Shown here piece by piece: positions 33,910 to 43,127 of a stretch of 64,000 nt of DNA. Under the pieces are notes generated by a model, which was given only the letters and a program-made list of their open reading frames with translations, was not told the DNA's origin and searched no databases. Every line of letters starts with the position of its first letter. The stretch's first letter is position 1. The stretch comes from Rhodanobacteraceae bacterium (lineage in GTDB: Bacteria > Pseudomonadota > Gammaproteobacteria > Xanthomonadales > Xanthomonadaceae). The position numbers and the translations under genes are program-made. The stretch is from NCBI GenBank assembly GCA_024233975.1, contig JACKOX010000012.1, forward strand, positions 1-64,000, in the 5' to 3' direction.

Positions 33910-35369
33910 CGCGGTGCTCCGGCTTCAAGAATGGTGAGGTTCCCCAGCACTGACATCCCCTGATAGTAGCGGTACGGGTCGCCGTCGCCGACACCGATGG
34001 CGAGGTGGCCGCTGTCGATGCCATTGAGCGCGGCGTCGTAGCCGCGCCAGCGACCATCGACCCAGGCCTGCACCCAGGCATGCGGAATGAATACGTCGCG
34101 CTGCCCGGCATAGCGGTCGGTATAGACCAGTCCGGTGGCCACCCGCGCCGGGATACCGCTGGCGCGAGCCAGCGCGGCAAGCAGCAGGGCGTGCTCCGTA
34201 CAGTCACCTTCGCGGCTGTGCAGGGTTTCCGATGCCGATGCGTAACCAACCCGCAGCGACTTGTTGCTGATATGGACGCGGACGGCGCGCTCCAGCGCCA
34301 GCATGATGCCGGCGGCATTCTGCTTGCCCGCGCTGCTCTCCCGCGCGAAGCGCTGGATGGCCGGGTCGTCGCTCTGCAGCCAGCGGGTGGCGCGCAGGTC
34401 GTCTGGTCCGGGCGCCGTTCCGGTGTCGCCGGTAGGGTCGATGCGGAGCCGATAGCGGCCACTGTCGCCGTCCGGGCGGATCTGCTGGCCGGGAACTTCG
34501 CCCAGCGTGCCCAGCGCATCCGTCGCCGCGCCTTTCGCCTCCAGCAATAGTTCCAGCGGTTGGTGGCGCTCGGGCAGGGTCAGGGGTCGTGGTGCGCGGG
34601 TCAGCGTGGCGGCCAGTACATCGGTCTCTTCGAGCGCGTCCTGATCACAGGCGCGGTCGCAGGCGGTCATGGTCAGTTCCAGGCCCATGATCGGCAGCAG
34701 CGAGCGCCGCAGCGTGCCGTCCCTGCGCACCCAGCTGGTGCTGCTGGTGGTGCCGCGCGGGAAGTGCAGCGTCTGTTCCACCGGGATCAGTTTTTCGCGG
34801 TGGCCGTTGATGTCGAGCTCGACGGCTTTGCGCACCACAACATCGATGCTGTAGGGCTGCAGCCCGTCCATGTCGAAGGCTTTCAGCTGGTAGGTCGTTC
34901 CAGCGGCAAAGCCGTGCCTGGCCTGCGCCAGCCGCAGGCCTTCGCTCAGCAGCGCTCCGGACGGCCACGGCATCGATTCCTGTCGAGGTGCCTGCCCGCG
35001 GCTGACGTTCACCTGAAGCGAGCCGTCCTTGCCGATGCTGCCTTCCCACTCGCTGATGGATCCTGCCGCGTCGGTACGCGAGGCGAAGCTGAGCGGCTGG
35101 CCATCGAGCGTTTCTTCCTGCCGCTGGTCGCTGCTGATGGTGAGGCGGGTGCCGTTGCGCCCAAGGGTCATGCTCATGCGCTCGCGCGTCATCACCCGGT
35201 CATCGCCTTCCACCCGCTGAGAATGCAGTGTGCCGACGCGCTGGCTGTCCAGTTCGACGCGGAAAAAGGTCTCGTCGACGCCCGTTGCCGACGATGGCGC
35301 CTCCCGGGCGATTGCGGCCGAAGCGAATAACAGGAAGGCGACGAGGGCAGGGCGCAGCAGTCGAATCAT
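33906..35369 (-). CDS. Exported transglutaminase-like cysteine protease domain protein
   Basis: 487 residues. Signal peptide MIRLLRPALVAFLLFASAAI and on. The N-terminal two thirds are beta-rich (FFRVELDSQRVGTLHSQRVE), typical of the DUF3857-like or similar domains before transglutaminase cores. The core has the catalytic triad: Cys390 in REGDCTEHALLLAAL, His430 in FIPHAWVQAW and Asp445 in WRGYDAALNG. Prokaryotic members are mostly proteases or amidases. First gene of a coupled pair with the propeller-like protein. Confidence 0.9.
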   Translation of the reverse strand: MIRLLRPALVAFLLFASAAIAREAPSSATGVDETFFRVELDSQRVGTLHSQRVEGDDRVMTRERMSMTLGRNGTRLTISSDQRQEETLDGQPLSFASRTDAAGSISEWEGSIGKDGSLQVNVSRGQAPRQESMPWPSGALLSEGLRLAQARHGFAAGTTYQLKAFDMDGLQPYSIDVVVRKAVELDINGHREKLIPVEQTLHFPRGTTSSTSWVRRDGTLRRSLLPIMGLELTMTACDRACDQDALEETDVLAATLTRAPRPLTLPERHQPLELLLEAKGAATDALGTLGEVPGQQIRPDGDSGRYRLRIDPTGDTGTAPGPDDLRATRWLQSDDPAIQRFARESSAGKQNAAGIMLALERAVRVHISNKSLRVGYASASETLHSREGDCTEHALLLAALARASGIPARVATGLVYTDRYAGQRDVFIPHAWVQAWVDGRWRGYDAALNGIDSGHLAIGVGDGDPYRYYQGMSVLGNLTILEAGAPR

Positions 35370-35450
35370 GGTTCGTTGGGACGCTTGAAGTGGCCAGAAG
35401 CTGGGAACGGGGCAGGATGACAGATGCCGACGGCGGCGTCAGCGTCGACC

Positions 35451-35479
35451 TTCGGATGAGGCGGGGTGCCCGCTACAAT
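35451..35479 (+). promoter_or_regulatory. Candidate sigma-70 promoter of purT
   Basis: TTCGGA (35451-35456), 17-bp spacer, TACAAT (35474-35479), 53 bp before the purT ATG. Good -10, weak -35. I see no PurR-like palindrome over it, but a lower-similarity site could be missed. Confidence 0.45.
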
Positions 35480-35532
35480 GCCGGCCTTTCGCCCCATCCT
35501 GCCCGCCGTTTGCCACCGAGAAGGCCACCATC

Positions 35533-36711
35533 ATGAACATCGCAACGCCCCTGACCCCGAATTCGACCCGCGTCCTGCTGCTGGGTTCCGGCGAACTGGG
35601 CAAGGAAGTGGTGATCGAGCTGCAGCGGTTTGGCGTGGAAGTCATTGCCGCCGATCGCTACGCCAACGCCCCGGCGATGCAGGTGGCGCATCGCAGCCAC
35701 GTGCTGGACATGCTGGACCCGCAGGCCCTTCGCGCGCTGATTGCCGAGGAAAAGCCTGATCTGGTCGTGCCGGAAATCGAGGCCATCCACACGCCGACGC
35801 TGGTCGAGCTGGAAGCCGAGGGCCTCAACGTGATCCCCACGGCCCGCGCAGCGCGCCTGACCATGGATCGCGAAGGCATCCGTCGCCTCGCCGCCGAAAC
35901 GCTGGGCCTGCCGACTTCGCCGTATCGCTTCTGCGATACCGAGGCCGAATACCGCGCTGCGATTGCCGAGATCGGCGTCCCCTGTGTGGTGAAGCCGGTG
36001 ATGTCCAGCTCCGGCAAGGGTCAGAGCACGGTGAAGACCGAAGCCGATATCGAAAGGGCCTGGAATTACGCGCAGACCGGCGGCCGTGCCGGCGCCGGGC
36101 GCGTCATCGTCGAAGGCTTCATCGATTTCGACTACGAAATCACGCTGCTGACGCTGCGTCATCGCGACGGCATCAGCTTCTGCCAGCCGATTGGCCATCG
36201 CCAGGAAGCCGGCGACTACCGCGAAAGCTGGCAGCCGCAGCCGATGAGCGAGTTGGCACTCAAGCGCGCGCAGGAGATCGCCCGTGCCGTCGTCGATGAC
36301 CTTGGCGGTCGCGGCATCTTCGGTGTCGAGTTGTTCGTGAAGGGCGATGAAGTCTGGTTCAGCGAAGTCTCGCCGCGTCCGCACGATACCGGCCTGATTA
36401 CGCTGATCTCGCAGGAACTGCCGCAATTCGCCCTGCATGCCCGCGCGATTCTCGGCCTGCCAATTCCGGTCATCCGCCAGCTTGGCCCGTCGGCTTCCTG
36501 CGCCATCGTCGCCGAAGGCCACGGCGTGCCGCAGTTCAAGGACGTTGATGCCGCGCTGGTCGAACCCGATACCGCACTGCGCCTGTTCGGCAAGCCGGTG
36601 GTGCAGGGTTCACGCCGCGTCGCCGTCACCCTGGCGCGTGGCGCGGATACCAACGAGGCACGCGCGAAGGCAACGACCGCCGCGAGCGCGATGAGGGTGG
36701 AGCTGGTCTAG
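35533..36711 (+). CDS. purT: Formate-dependent phosphoribosylglycinamide formyltransferase
   Basis: 392 residues, the standard PurT length. Makes FGAR from GAR, formate and ATP in de novo purine synthesis. ATP-grasp layout: N-terminal Rossmann (VLLLGSGELGKEVVIELQRF, VIAADRYANAPAMQVAHRSH), VVPEIEAIHTPTLVELE, ATP-binding VKPVMSSSGKGQS (157-169), GRVIVEGFIDFDYEITLLTL, and the metal-binding EVSPRPHDTGLITLISQELP. All key motifs intact. It is on the same strand as, and 203 bp before, the purine catabolism genes. Confidence 0.98.
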   Translation: MNIATPLTPNSTRVLLLGSGELGKEVVIELQRFGVEVIAADRYANAPAMQVAHRSHVLDMLDPQALRALIAEEKPDLVVPEIEAIHTPTLVELEAEGLNVIPTARAARLTMDREGIRRLAAETLGLPTSPYRFCDTEAEYRAAIAEIGVPCVVKPVMSSSGKGQSTVKTEADIERAWNYAQTGGRAGAGRVIVEGFIDFDYEITLLTLRHRDGISFCQPIGHRQEAGDYRESWQPQPMSELALKRAQEIARAVVDDLGGRGIFGVELFVKGDEVWFSEVSPRPHDTGLITLISQELPQFALHARAILGLPIPVIRQLGPSASCAIVAEGHGVPQFKDVDAALVEPDTALRLFGKPVVQGSRRVAVTLARGADTNEARAKATTAASAMRVELV

Positions 36712-36914
36712 TGATTCAGTCGCTTTGCTACCTCGCCGCTGCTGGGTGATCGAACGCGGTTTCCACCGCGTGCGGTGGGGCGAGGGTGGTCAGTAACCTG
36801 CAAGATGGCAGGAGGGTAGCAGTCCGTCCTGTGGGACGAGGGGGGATTCGTCTTGCCAAAGCGCTGCCGTAACGAAACACTGGCTCTGACTCTTCACCAT
36901 ATGCCCTGAGGGAT
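36712..36914 (+). other. Structured intergenic region between purT and puuE
   Basis: 203 bp, no gene. It holds a perfect 7-bp hairpin CCACCGC-GT-GCGGTGG at about 36763-36778, a GTCC-TGT-GGGAC hairpin near 36825-36837 and a CATAT..ATATG dyad (36898-36917) that includes the puuE start codon and covers the close GAGGG ribosome site. Whether it is a leader RNA or just promoter is not decided. No U-run terminator after purT. Confidence 0.45.
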
Positions 36915-37838
36915 ATGCAGACTGTTAATCACTATCCACGCGACCTCCGTGGCTACGGTCGCAATCCGCCGCATGCCGACTGGCCGGGCGGCGCGCGCGT
37001 CGCCGTGCAGTTCGTGCTGAATCTGGAGGAGGGCGGCGAGAACTGTGTGCTGCATGGCGATGCCGGCAGTGAGCAGTTCCTGTCGGAGATCGTCGGCGCG
37101 GCGAGTTTCCCGGCGCGGCACATGAGCATGGAGTCGATCTACGAATACGGCTCGCGGGTTGGCGCCTGGCGCATCCTGCGCGAGTTCGAGCGGCGTGGCC
37201 TGCCGCTGACCGTGTTCGGCGTGGCGATGGCTATGCAGCGGAACCCGGAACTGGTGGCCGCCTGCCTTGAGGCAGAGCACGAGATCGCCTCGCATGGTCT
37301 GCGTTGGATCCACTACCAGGACATGGACATCGAGAGCGAGCGCGCGCACATGGCCGAGGCGGTGCGTATCCACACCGAGCTGACCGGTGCGCCGCCGCTG
37401 GGCTGGTACACCGGTCGCGACAGCCCGAACACGCGACAGCTGGTGGTCGAGCATGGCGGCTTCGAGTACGACGCCGACTACTATGGTGACGAGCTGCCGT
37501 TCTGGACCGACGTCGCGCTGGGCGATGGCAGCCGCCGCAAGCACCTGGTGGTGCCCTACACGCTGGACGCCAACGACATGCGCTTCGCCACGCCGCAGGG
37601 TTTCAACACGGCCACGCAGTTCTTCGACTATCTGCGCGACAGTTTCGATGTGCTGTACGCCGAGGGCGAGGACAGTCCGAAAATGCTGTCGATTGGCATG
37701 CATGCGCGACTGCTGGGCAGGCCAGGTCGTTTCATCGCCTTGCAGCGCTTTCTCGACCACGTCGGGAAACACGATCGCGTCTGGGTCACGCGGCGCATCG
37801 ACATTGCGCGGCACTGGAAGGAACGCCATCCGGCATGA
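36915..37838 (+). CDS. puuE: Allantoinase PuuE
   Basis: 307 residues, cofactor-type allantoinase of the polysaccharide-deacetylase fold (not the amidohydrolase allB type). Hydrolyses allantoin to allantoate. NHYPRDLRGYGRNPPHADWP at the start is diagnostic, followed by GARVAVQFVLNLEEGGENC, ASFPARHMSMESIYEYGSRV, EIASHGLRWIHYQ, PPLGWYTGRDSPNT and SIGMHARLLGRPGR. First gene of a plus-strand cluster puuE-uraD-alc-allA. Start codon at the edge of a dyad, with an unusually close GAGG. Confidence 0.96.
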   Translation: MQTVNHYPRDLRGYGRNPPHADWPGGARVAVQFVLNLEEGGENCVLHGDAGSEQFLSEIVGAASFPARHMSMESIYEYGSRVGAWRILREFERRGLPLTVFGVAMAMQRNPELVAACLEAEHEIASHGLRWIHYQDMDIESERAHMAEAVRIHTELTGAPPLGWYTGRDSPNTRQLVVEHGGFEYDADYYGDELPFWTDVALGDGSRRKHLVVPYTLDANDMRFATPQGFNTATQFFDYLRDSFDVLYAEGEDSPKMLSIGMHARLLGRPGRFIALQRFLDHVGKHDRVWVTRRIDIARHWKERHPA

Positions 37839-38350
37839 GTACGACGACTTCGCTTGACGAGTTGAATGCGATGCCGGTGGAGGATTTCACCGCTCGGCTA
37901 GCCGACATTTTCGAGCACTCGCCGTGGGTCGCCGAACGTGCGGCGGTGGCGCGGCCCTTCGCCAGCGTCGGCGCGCTGCATGACGCGATGTGCTCGGCAA
38001 TGCGAAAAGCGAATCGGGATGAGCAGCTGGCCCTGATCCGCGCACACCCGCAGCTGGCAGGCAAGGCGGCGATGCGTGGCGAGCTGACCGAGGCCTCCAC
38101 ATCCGAGCAATCGGGAGCAGGCCTCGATCAATGCAGCGCCGAGGAATTCGCCCGCATCACCGAGCTCAACGACGCCTACCAGCAGCGTTTTGGTTTTCCC
38201 TTCATCCTCGCCGTGCGCGGTCATGACCGTACCGGCATCATCGCCAACATGGCAGCGCGCGTCGCAAACGCACCGGAGGTCGAGTTCGACGAGGCTCTGC
38301 GCCAGATCGAGCGCATTGCCGCGCTTCGGCTCAAGGATTGCGCGGTCTGA
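37835..38350 (+). CDS. uraD: 2-oxo-4-hydroxy-4-carboxy-5-ureidoimidazoline (OHCU) decarboxylase
   Basis: 171 residues, right length for UraD. Stereospecific decarboxylation of OHCU to (S)-allantoin. Helical fold with the family motifs FEHSPWVAERAA (His28), VGALHDAM (His49), LALIRAHPQLAGKAA (His71) and the C-terminal NDAYQQRFGFPFILAVRGHD followed by EFDEALRQIERIAALRL. Translationally coupled to puuE (ATGA overlap). Confidence 0.96.
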   Translation: MSTTTSLDELNAMPVEDFTARLADIFEHSPWVAERAAVARPFASVGALHDAMCSAMRKANRDEQLALIRAHPQLAGKAAMRGELTEASTSEQSGAGLDQCSAEEFARITELNDAYQQRFGFPFILAVRGHDRTGIIANMAARVANAPEVEFDEALRQIERIAALRLKDCAV

Positions 38351-38411
38351 GCTGCCGTTGTGGTGTCACTGGCCGTATGCTGTGCGCCTGATCAACGACG
38401 ACGACATACCC

Positions 38412-39419
38412 ATGGCTCTAGCCCCGACCGATCCCGACGCGCCCGACTTCGTGCGCCGCTACGTGAACCTTGCCGACGCGCGCCTGGGCGCCGTGGCGCT
38501 GGATTGCAGCGACGACTTCTTCGCCGACCGCCAGCGCATGCTGAATCCCGAGCCGCCGCAGTTCATTCCCGGCAAGTACGACGCCAACGGCAAGTGGATG
38601 GATGGCTGGGAGTCGCGGCGAAAGCGCGGGCCGGGCCACGACTGGTGTGTTGTGCGACTGGCGCGGCCGGGCCGTATTCATGGCGTCGACCTCGATACCA
38701 CCCACTTCACCGGAAACTTTCCGCCGGCGGCCAGCATTGAGGCTTGTTCCCTCGCGGAAGGTGATCCGACCGACGGGACGGGCTGGTTGCCGCTGCTGCC
38801 ATCGGTCGATCTTGATGGCAACCGGCATCATTATTTTCGGCTGGATGGCGATGCGGTTGTATCGCACCTGCGCATCAACCTGTATCCCGATGGTGGTCTC
38901 GCCCGCCTGCGCGTCTACGCGTCGCCCGAGTTCGATGGGAAGCCGGAGGCCGATGGCCTGATCGACCTCGTCGCGGCACTCAACGGCGGCACCATCGTCG
39001 CCGCCAACAACGAACACTTCGGTCGTGCGGCCAGCCTGCTGCTGCCCGGACGTGGCCTCGACATGGGCGATGGCTGGGAAACCCGACGTCGTCGTGAACC
39101 CGGCCATGACTGGTGCATCCTGGCGCTGGCACATCCCGGCAGCATTGAGGAGATCGAGGTCGACACGGCGTACTTCCGGGGAAACTATCCGGACAGTTGT
39201 TCGATCCAGGCCGCTCTGGTCGAAGGCGGAACGCGTGATTCACTCGTTACCCAGTCGATGTTCTGGCCGGTGCTGCTGCCGGAATCCAAGCTGGAAGCCC
39301 ACCAGCAGCATTTCTTCCGCGAAACCATCCAGAAGCTGGGCTCCGTCAGCCACGTACGCTTCAACATCCATCCGGATGGCGGTGTCTCGCGGCTGCGCCT
39401 GCGCGGCAAGCCGGCTTGA
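38412..39419 (+). CDS. alc: Allantoicase
   Basis: 335 residues, full length with two internally similar jelly-roll halves (residues about 10-170 and 185-330). Each half has the pattern DGWESRRKRGPGHDWCVVRL / DGWETRRRREPGHDWCILAL followed by HFTGNFPPAASIEAC / YFRGNYPDSCSIQAA and RINLYPDGGLARLRVY / RFNIHPDGGVSRLRLR. Converts allantoate to ureidoglycolate and urea. Gap of 61 bp from uraD; an upstream in-frame extension runs over uraD and is not used. Confidence 0.97.
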   Translation: MALAPTDPDAPDFVRRYVNLADARLGAVALDCSDDFFADRQRMLNPEPPQFIPGKYDANGKWMDGWESRRKRGPGHDWCVVRLARPGRIHGVDLDTTHFTGNFPPAASIEACSLAEGDPTDGTGWLPLLPSVDLDGNRHHYFRLDGDAVVSHLRINLYPDGGLARLRVYASPEFDGKPEADGLIDLVAALNGGTIVAANNEHFGRAASLLLPGRGLDMGDGWETRRRREPGHDWCILALAHPGSIEEIEVDTAYFRGNYPDSCSIQAALVEGGTRDSLVTQSMFWPVLLPESKLEAHQQHFFRETIQKLGSVSHVRFNIHPDGGVSRLRLRGKPA

Positions 39420-39435
39420 AGTGCTTGAGTTCGTG

Positions 39436-39930
39436 ATGGATATCCTGACGCTTCGTGTTGAGCTGCTGACGCCGGAGGCTTTCGCACCCTTCGGTGACGT
39501 TATCGCGCCGCGCGAATCCGAAGCCAACCACGCGGTGAACGCAGGCACAGCAGTGCGCTTTCATGCGCTGGGGACGGTTGACGTCGTTGGTGATGATGCC
39601 CGCGCACTGATCAGCATCTTCCGCGCGCAGCCGCGAGCATTGCCATTCGACGTGATCATGCTGGAGCGGCACCCGCTGGGCAGCCAGGCCTTCGTGCCGA
39701 TGGACCCGCGGCAGCGATACATCGTCGTGGTCGCGGAATCACCCGAGTCCCAGCCGCGCGCCTTCCTCGCTGCCAACGGACAAGGCGTCAACTACCGGCG
39801 CGGCTGTTGGCATCACCCGTTGATCGCGCTGGATCGCGAGAGTGATTTCCTGGTTGTTGATCGTGGCGGGACCGGCGTGAATTGCGAGGAAGTCTCGCTT
39901 TCGGTGCGCTGTCGGATCGAGGGTGTCTAA
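39436..39930 (+). CDS. allA: Ureidoglycolate lyase
   Basis: 164 residues, cupin-like AllA. Splits ureidoglycolate to glyoxylate and urea. Family motifs: LTPEAFAPFGDVI, AVRFHALGTVDV, ISIFRAQPRALPFDVIMLER, HPLGSQAFVPMDPRQRYIVV, GVNYRRGCWHHPLIAL. Directly after alc (16 bp). Last gene of the plus-strand part of the pathway; no terminator is visible before the convergent puuD. Confidence 0.95.
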   Translation: MDILTLRVELLTPEAFAPFGDVIAPRESEANHAVNAGTAVRFHALGTVDVVGDDARALISIFRAQPRALPFDVIMLERHPLGSQAFVPMDPRQRYIVVVAESPESQPRAFLAANGQGVNYRRGCWHHPLIALDRESDFLVVDRGGTGVNCEEVSLSVRCRIEGV

Positions 39931-39980
39931 AGGCGACTCTCCGAGCACGGATTACTCGAAACCGACTGCGTTCGATTTAG

Positions 39981-41261
39981 CTAAGGCGTTGTTCGTTCGT
40001 TTGTCGGTTTTTCGCTGTCGATGGCGCCGACAGATCGTGCCTCGAACCACCGGGAGATGGTCTCGCGCTCTTCACTTGTCATCTGCGTGATGTTCCCTGG
40101 CGGCATGATCTTCAGTGTGACTGCCTGACGTTCGATCAGGGCGGCGTTGCGTTCGACTTCTGCGATGTTGTCGAACATGGCGCCCTTGGGTGCGGTCGCC
40201 ATCAGCTTCGGATGCGCCGAGTGGCAGGCGGTGCAGCGCTGCTGGAGGATGGCGTGGACGGCTTCGGTGGTCGCGGGTGCTGGTGAGCCAGTCGGAGTGT
40301 CGTTCCGGATACTTGCATCCGGGACATGGGACGTCGTCGGCGTTGCGGTGACAACCGGCTTGCGCGGTGCGGGCGCCAGCCAGGCAAAGGCGACGATCAG
40401 CAACGCGCCACCAGCAACCAGCAGGCCCCAGGCGCGACCGCCGCTGTGCCAGAGCACGAAGAACTGGCGGATCAGCGCTCCGGCAGCCATGAACAGCGCC
40501 AACACCAGCCAGCTCTGCGGGTGCGCGAAAGCGGCGGCGAAGTGGTTGCTCAGCATCGCGAACACCACCGGCAGCGTGAAGTAGGTGTTATGCACCGAGC
40601 GCTGCTTGCCGCGCAGGCCGTCCAGTGGGTTGGGTGCGTCACCACGCGACAGTGCCGCGACCATGCGTTTCTGGCCGGGGATGATCACGAAGAATACGTT
40701 GGCCGACATGATGCCGCCCATCGCGGCGCCGACCAGCACGAAGGCGGCGCGGCCGGCAAACAGGTGCGTAGCGATATAGCTCAGGCCCAGCACCAGAAGC
40801 GCGACCAGCACGCCCAGCAGGCGGTCGCGCTGTCCAACTAGCTTGCACAGGATGTCGTAGACCAGCCAGGCGGCGATCAGGAAGCCGATGGCGTAGGTGA
40901 CGGCCTGCGTCGGCGACAACTCGGCAATCGACGGATCGACCAGATACAGCGCGGGCGCGGTGAAGTAGAGCAGGCTGATCAGCGCGAAGCCGGACAGCCA
41001 GGTGGTGTAGGCCTTCCACTTCGACCAGTGCAGCTCTTCCGGCAGCTGGGTCGGCGCCGGCATGTACTTCTGCTTGTGGTAGAAGCCGCCACCGTGCACC
41101 GACCAGGATTCGCCGGCCAAACCCGGCAGTGGTTGTTTGGGTGGCTTGAGACCGCGATCCAGGGCGACGAAGTAGAAGGACTCGCCGATCCAGGCAATGG
41201 CGGCGATCACGTGCAGCCAGCGCAGCGCGAATTCGGCGGATTCGATCAGGAAAGCCAGCAC
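39981..41261 (-). CDS. puuD: Membrane urate oxidase PuuD with C-terminal cytochrome c domain
   Basis: 426 residues, start at GTG 41261 with GGGGAAG upstream; earlier ORF residues are not conserved. About eight membrane helices (first ALRWLHVIAAIAWIGESFYF, then repeated 100-320) followed by a linker and a class I cytochrome c motif CTACH at 343-347 with downstream methionine candidates in LKIMPPGNITQM. PuuD replaces soluble uricase, oxidising urate to 5-hydroxyisourate and passing electrons to the respiratory chain through its own heme, so no H2O2 is made. Lies tail-to-tail with allA and 4 bp after uraH. Confidence 0.96.
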   Translation of the reverse strand: MLAFLIESAEFALRWLHVIAAIAWIGESFYFVALDRGLKPPKQPLPGLAGESWSVHGGGFYHKQKYMPAPTQLPEELHWSKWKAYTTWLSGFALISLLYFTAPALYLVDPSIAELSPTQAVTYAIGFLIAAWLVYDILCKLVGQRDRLLGVLVALLVLGLSYIATHLFAGRAAFVLVGAAMGGIMSANVFFVIIPGQKRMVAALSRGDAPNPLDGLRGKQRSVHNTYFTLPVVFAMLSNHFAAAFAHPQSWLVLALFMAAGALIRQFFVLWHSGGRAWGLLVAGGALLIVAFAWLAPAPRKPVVTATPTTSHVPDASIRNDTPTGSPAPATTEAVHAILQQRCTACHSAHPKLMATAPKGAMFDNIAEVERNAALIERQAVTLKIMPPGNITQMTSEERETISRWFEARSVGAIDSEKPTNERTTP

Positions 41262-41265
41262 GGAC

Positions 41266-41619
41266 TCAGCTTCCCCGATAGGTGGAGTAGCTCCACGGCG
41301 AGACCAGCAGCGGCACGTGGTAGTGCGCGGCCGGGTCGGCAATACCAAAACGCAGCGTCACCACGTCGAGGAAGCGCGGCTCGGGCAGTCGCACGCCGCG
41401 CGCGGCGAAATAGTCGCCAGCGGCGAAGTCGAGTTCGTAGACGCCAGCTGTCAGGGCATCGCCTTCCAGCAGTGGCGCGTCGCAACGGCCATCATCGTTG
41501 GTGACGGTGTTGAGCAGGCGCTCGCGTCGGTCGCCATCGACGCGGTAGAGGGAAACGGCAACGCCGGCGCCGGGGCAGCCGTTGGCGGTGTCGAGGATAT
41601 GGGTGGTCAGTCGGCCCAT
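41266..41619 (-). CDS. uraH: 5-hydroxyisourate hydrolase
   Basis: 117 residues from MGRLTTHILDTANGCPGAGV; an in-frame ATG at 41625 is 2 residues longer. Transthyretin-like protein hydrolysing 5-hydroxyisourate to OHCU. Diagnostic features: TTHILDTA with catalytic His, AVSLYRVD, DGRCDAPLL, and the C-terminal YHVPLLVSPWSYSTYRGS signature. Coupled in a two-gene minus-strand operon with puuD; divergent from xdhA, sharing a 113-bp intergenic region. Confidence 0.96.
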   Translation of the reverse strand: MGRLTTHILDTANGCPGAGVAVSLYRVDGDRRERLLNTVTNDDGRCDAPLLEGDALTAGVYELDFAAGDYFAARGVRLPEPRFLDVVTLRFGIADPAAHYHVPLLVSPWSYSTYRGS

Positions 41620-41732
41620 GGTCATCAGGCTTGTCAATTGTTGGCTGGCGATAGTGGCGGCTTGGCGGTCGCTTGTCACGTCGGCGGCCCGGCAGCATGG
41701 AAGCACCCGCGGTGCTGCGCTACCCTTTGTCG

Positions 41733-43127
41733 ATGACGACACCGATTCCTGAACCGGCCGCGACTGCGCCGGCATTTGAACTGAACGGACGCCGCGTTGA
41801 GCTCGCCGGCAGCGATCCCACCGAGTCCCTGCTGCGCTGGCTGAAGCGGCAGCGCCTGCACGGCACCAAGGAAGGCTGCGGCGACGGCGACTGCGGCGCC
41901 TGCACGGTCGCAATGATCGAGACCGACGCCGATGGCCGCTCGCACTACCGTGCGGTGAACAGCTGCCTGCTGCCGATGGGCTCGGTAGTGGGGCGCGAGA
42001 TCCTCACCGTGGAAGCGCTGGCGGATGGCGAGATGCTGCATCCGGCGCAGCAGGCGCTGGTCGATCATTCCGGTTCGCAATGCGGCTACTGCACGCCGGG
42101 CTTCGTGATGAGCCTGTTCGCGGGCGGCTACGGCGGCGAACTGAATGACCACACCACCGAGGGCAACCTCTGTCGCTGCACCGGCTACGCGCCGATCCGT
42201 CGTGCGACGGCGGAACTGGCGACGCTGGATTTCAGTGCGGATCGATTTGCCGAAGGCCTGCGGCGTGAACGGCAGTCCGCAGGTGAAGCGATGCTGGGCC
42301 ACTACTTCAGTCCGACGACTGTCGAAGGTGCGCTGGCATTGAAACAGCAGCACCCGGAAGCCGCATGGATTGCTGGCGCGACGGATTTGGGCGTCGGCCT
42401 GAGCCGCGGACAAACGGTGGCTTCGAGCTTCATTGCGCTGGATCGCATCGCCGAACTGCAGCAGATTCAAAAGACAGCCAACGGCTGGCGCATCGGTGCC
42501 GGCGTGCCGCTGAGTCGGCTGGAAAGCGAGCTGGGCGATGCCATTCCCGCGTTGGGCGAGATGCTGCGCTGGTTCGCGGCGCGACAGGTGCGCAATCGCG
42601 CCACGCTCGGGGGAAACCTCGGCAGCGCCTCGCCGATTGGCGATCTGTCGCCGCTGCTGCTGGCATTGGACGCGCGCATCGAGCTTCGCGGCCCGGGAGG
42701 AATGCGCCAGGTCGCGGCGGACGAATTCTTCACCGGCTATCGGCAGACGGTGATGGCCCGCGACGAGCTGATCGTCGTAGTCGAGATCCCGGCGGGCGAC
42801 TCGACCTGCATGGCCTACAAGGTGGCCAAGCGGCAGAGCGACGACATCAGCATCGTGGCGGCGGTGTTCGCGATCGGCTTGGACGAAGGACAAAGCATCC
42901 GGCATGCCCGGCTGGCCTACGGCGGTGTCGCGGCAACGCCGCTCCGCGCCCGTGGCGTGGAGGAGTACCTGGTCGGCAGGAGGCTTGATCGCGCCACCGT
43001 GGAGACTGCCTGCGCGATGTTGCGTGCGGCCTTTACGCCGCTGAGTGATCATCGCGCGGGCGCCGACTACCGGCGCGCCCTCTGTGCCAGTCTGTTCGAC
43101 AAGTTTGTCGCGGAGCGCTTCGCATGA
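41733..43127 (+). CDS. xdhA: Xanthine dehydrogenase small (FeS/FAD) subunit
   Basis: 464 residues from MTTPIPEPAA. N-terminal plant-type [2Fe-2S] domain with Cys49, 54, 57 and 78 (EGCGDGDCGACTVAM), then the all-helical [2Fe-2S] domain with Cys117, 120, 147 and 149 (GSQCGYCTPGFVMSLF, GNLCRCTGY), followed by the FAD domain (EAAWIAGATDLGVGLSRGQT, IGAGVPLSRLESELGD, NRATLGGNLGSASPIGDLSP). Passes electrons from the molybdenum subunit to NAD+. A TACCCT hexamer ends 6 bp before the ATG, suggesting a leaderless transcript. Overlaps xdhB by ATGA. Confidence 0.96.
   Translation: MTTPIPEPAATAPAFELNGRRVELAGSDPTESLLRWLKRQRLHGTKEGCGDGDCGACTVAMIETDADGRSHYRAVNSCLLPMGSVVGREILTVEALADGEMLHPAQQALVDHSGSQCGYCTPGFVMSLFAGGYGGELNDHTTEGNLCRCTGYAPIRRATAELATLDFSADRFAEGLRRERQSAGEAMLGHYFSPTTVEGALALKQQHPEAAWIAGATDLGVGLSRGQTVASSFIALDRIAELQQIQKTANGWRIGAGVPLSRLESELGDAIPALGEMLRWFAARQVRNRATLGGNLGSASPIGDLSPLLLALDARIELRGPGGMRQVAADEFFTGYRQTVMARDELIVVVEIPAGDSTCMAYKVAKRQSDDISIVAAVFAIGLDEGQSIRHARLAYGGVAATPLRARGVEEYLVGRRLDRATVETACAMLRAAFTPLSDHRAGADYRRALCASLFDKFVAERFA

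Noticed and set aside
36815..36850. Guanidine (mini-ykkC/ykkC-III) riboswitch suggested by GTCCTGTGGGACGAGG
   Set aside because: Only one GGGACGAGG-like hairpin is present and the second conserved stem and loop of mini-ykkC are absent; I could not match a known consensus.
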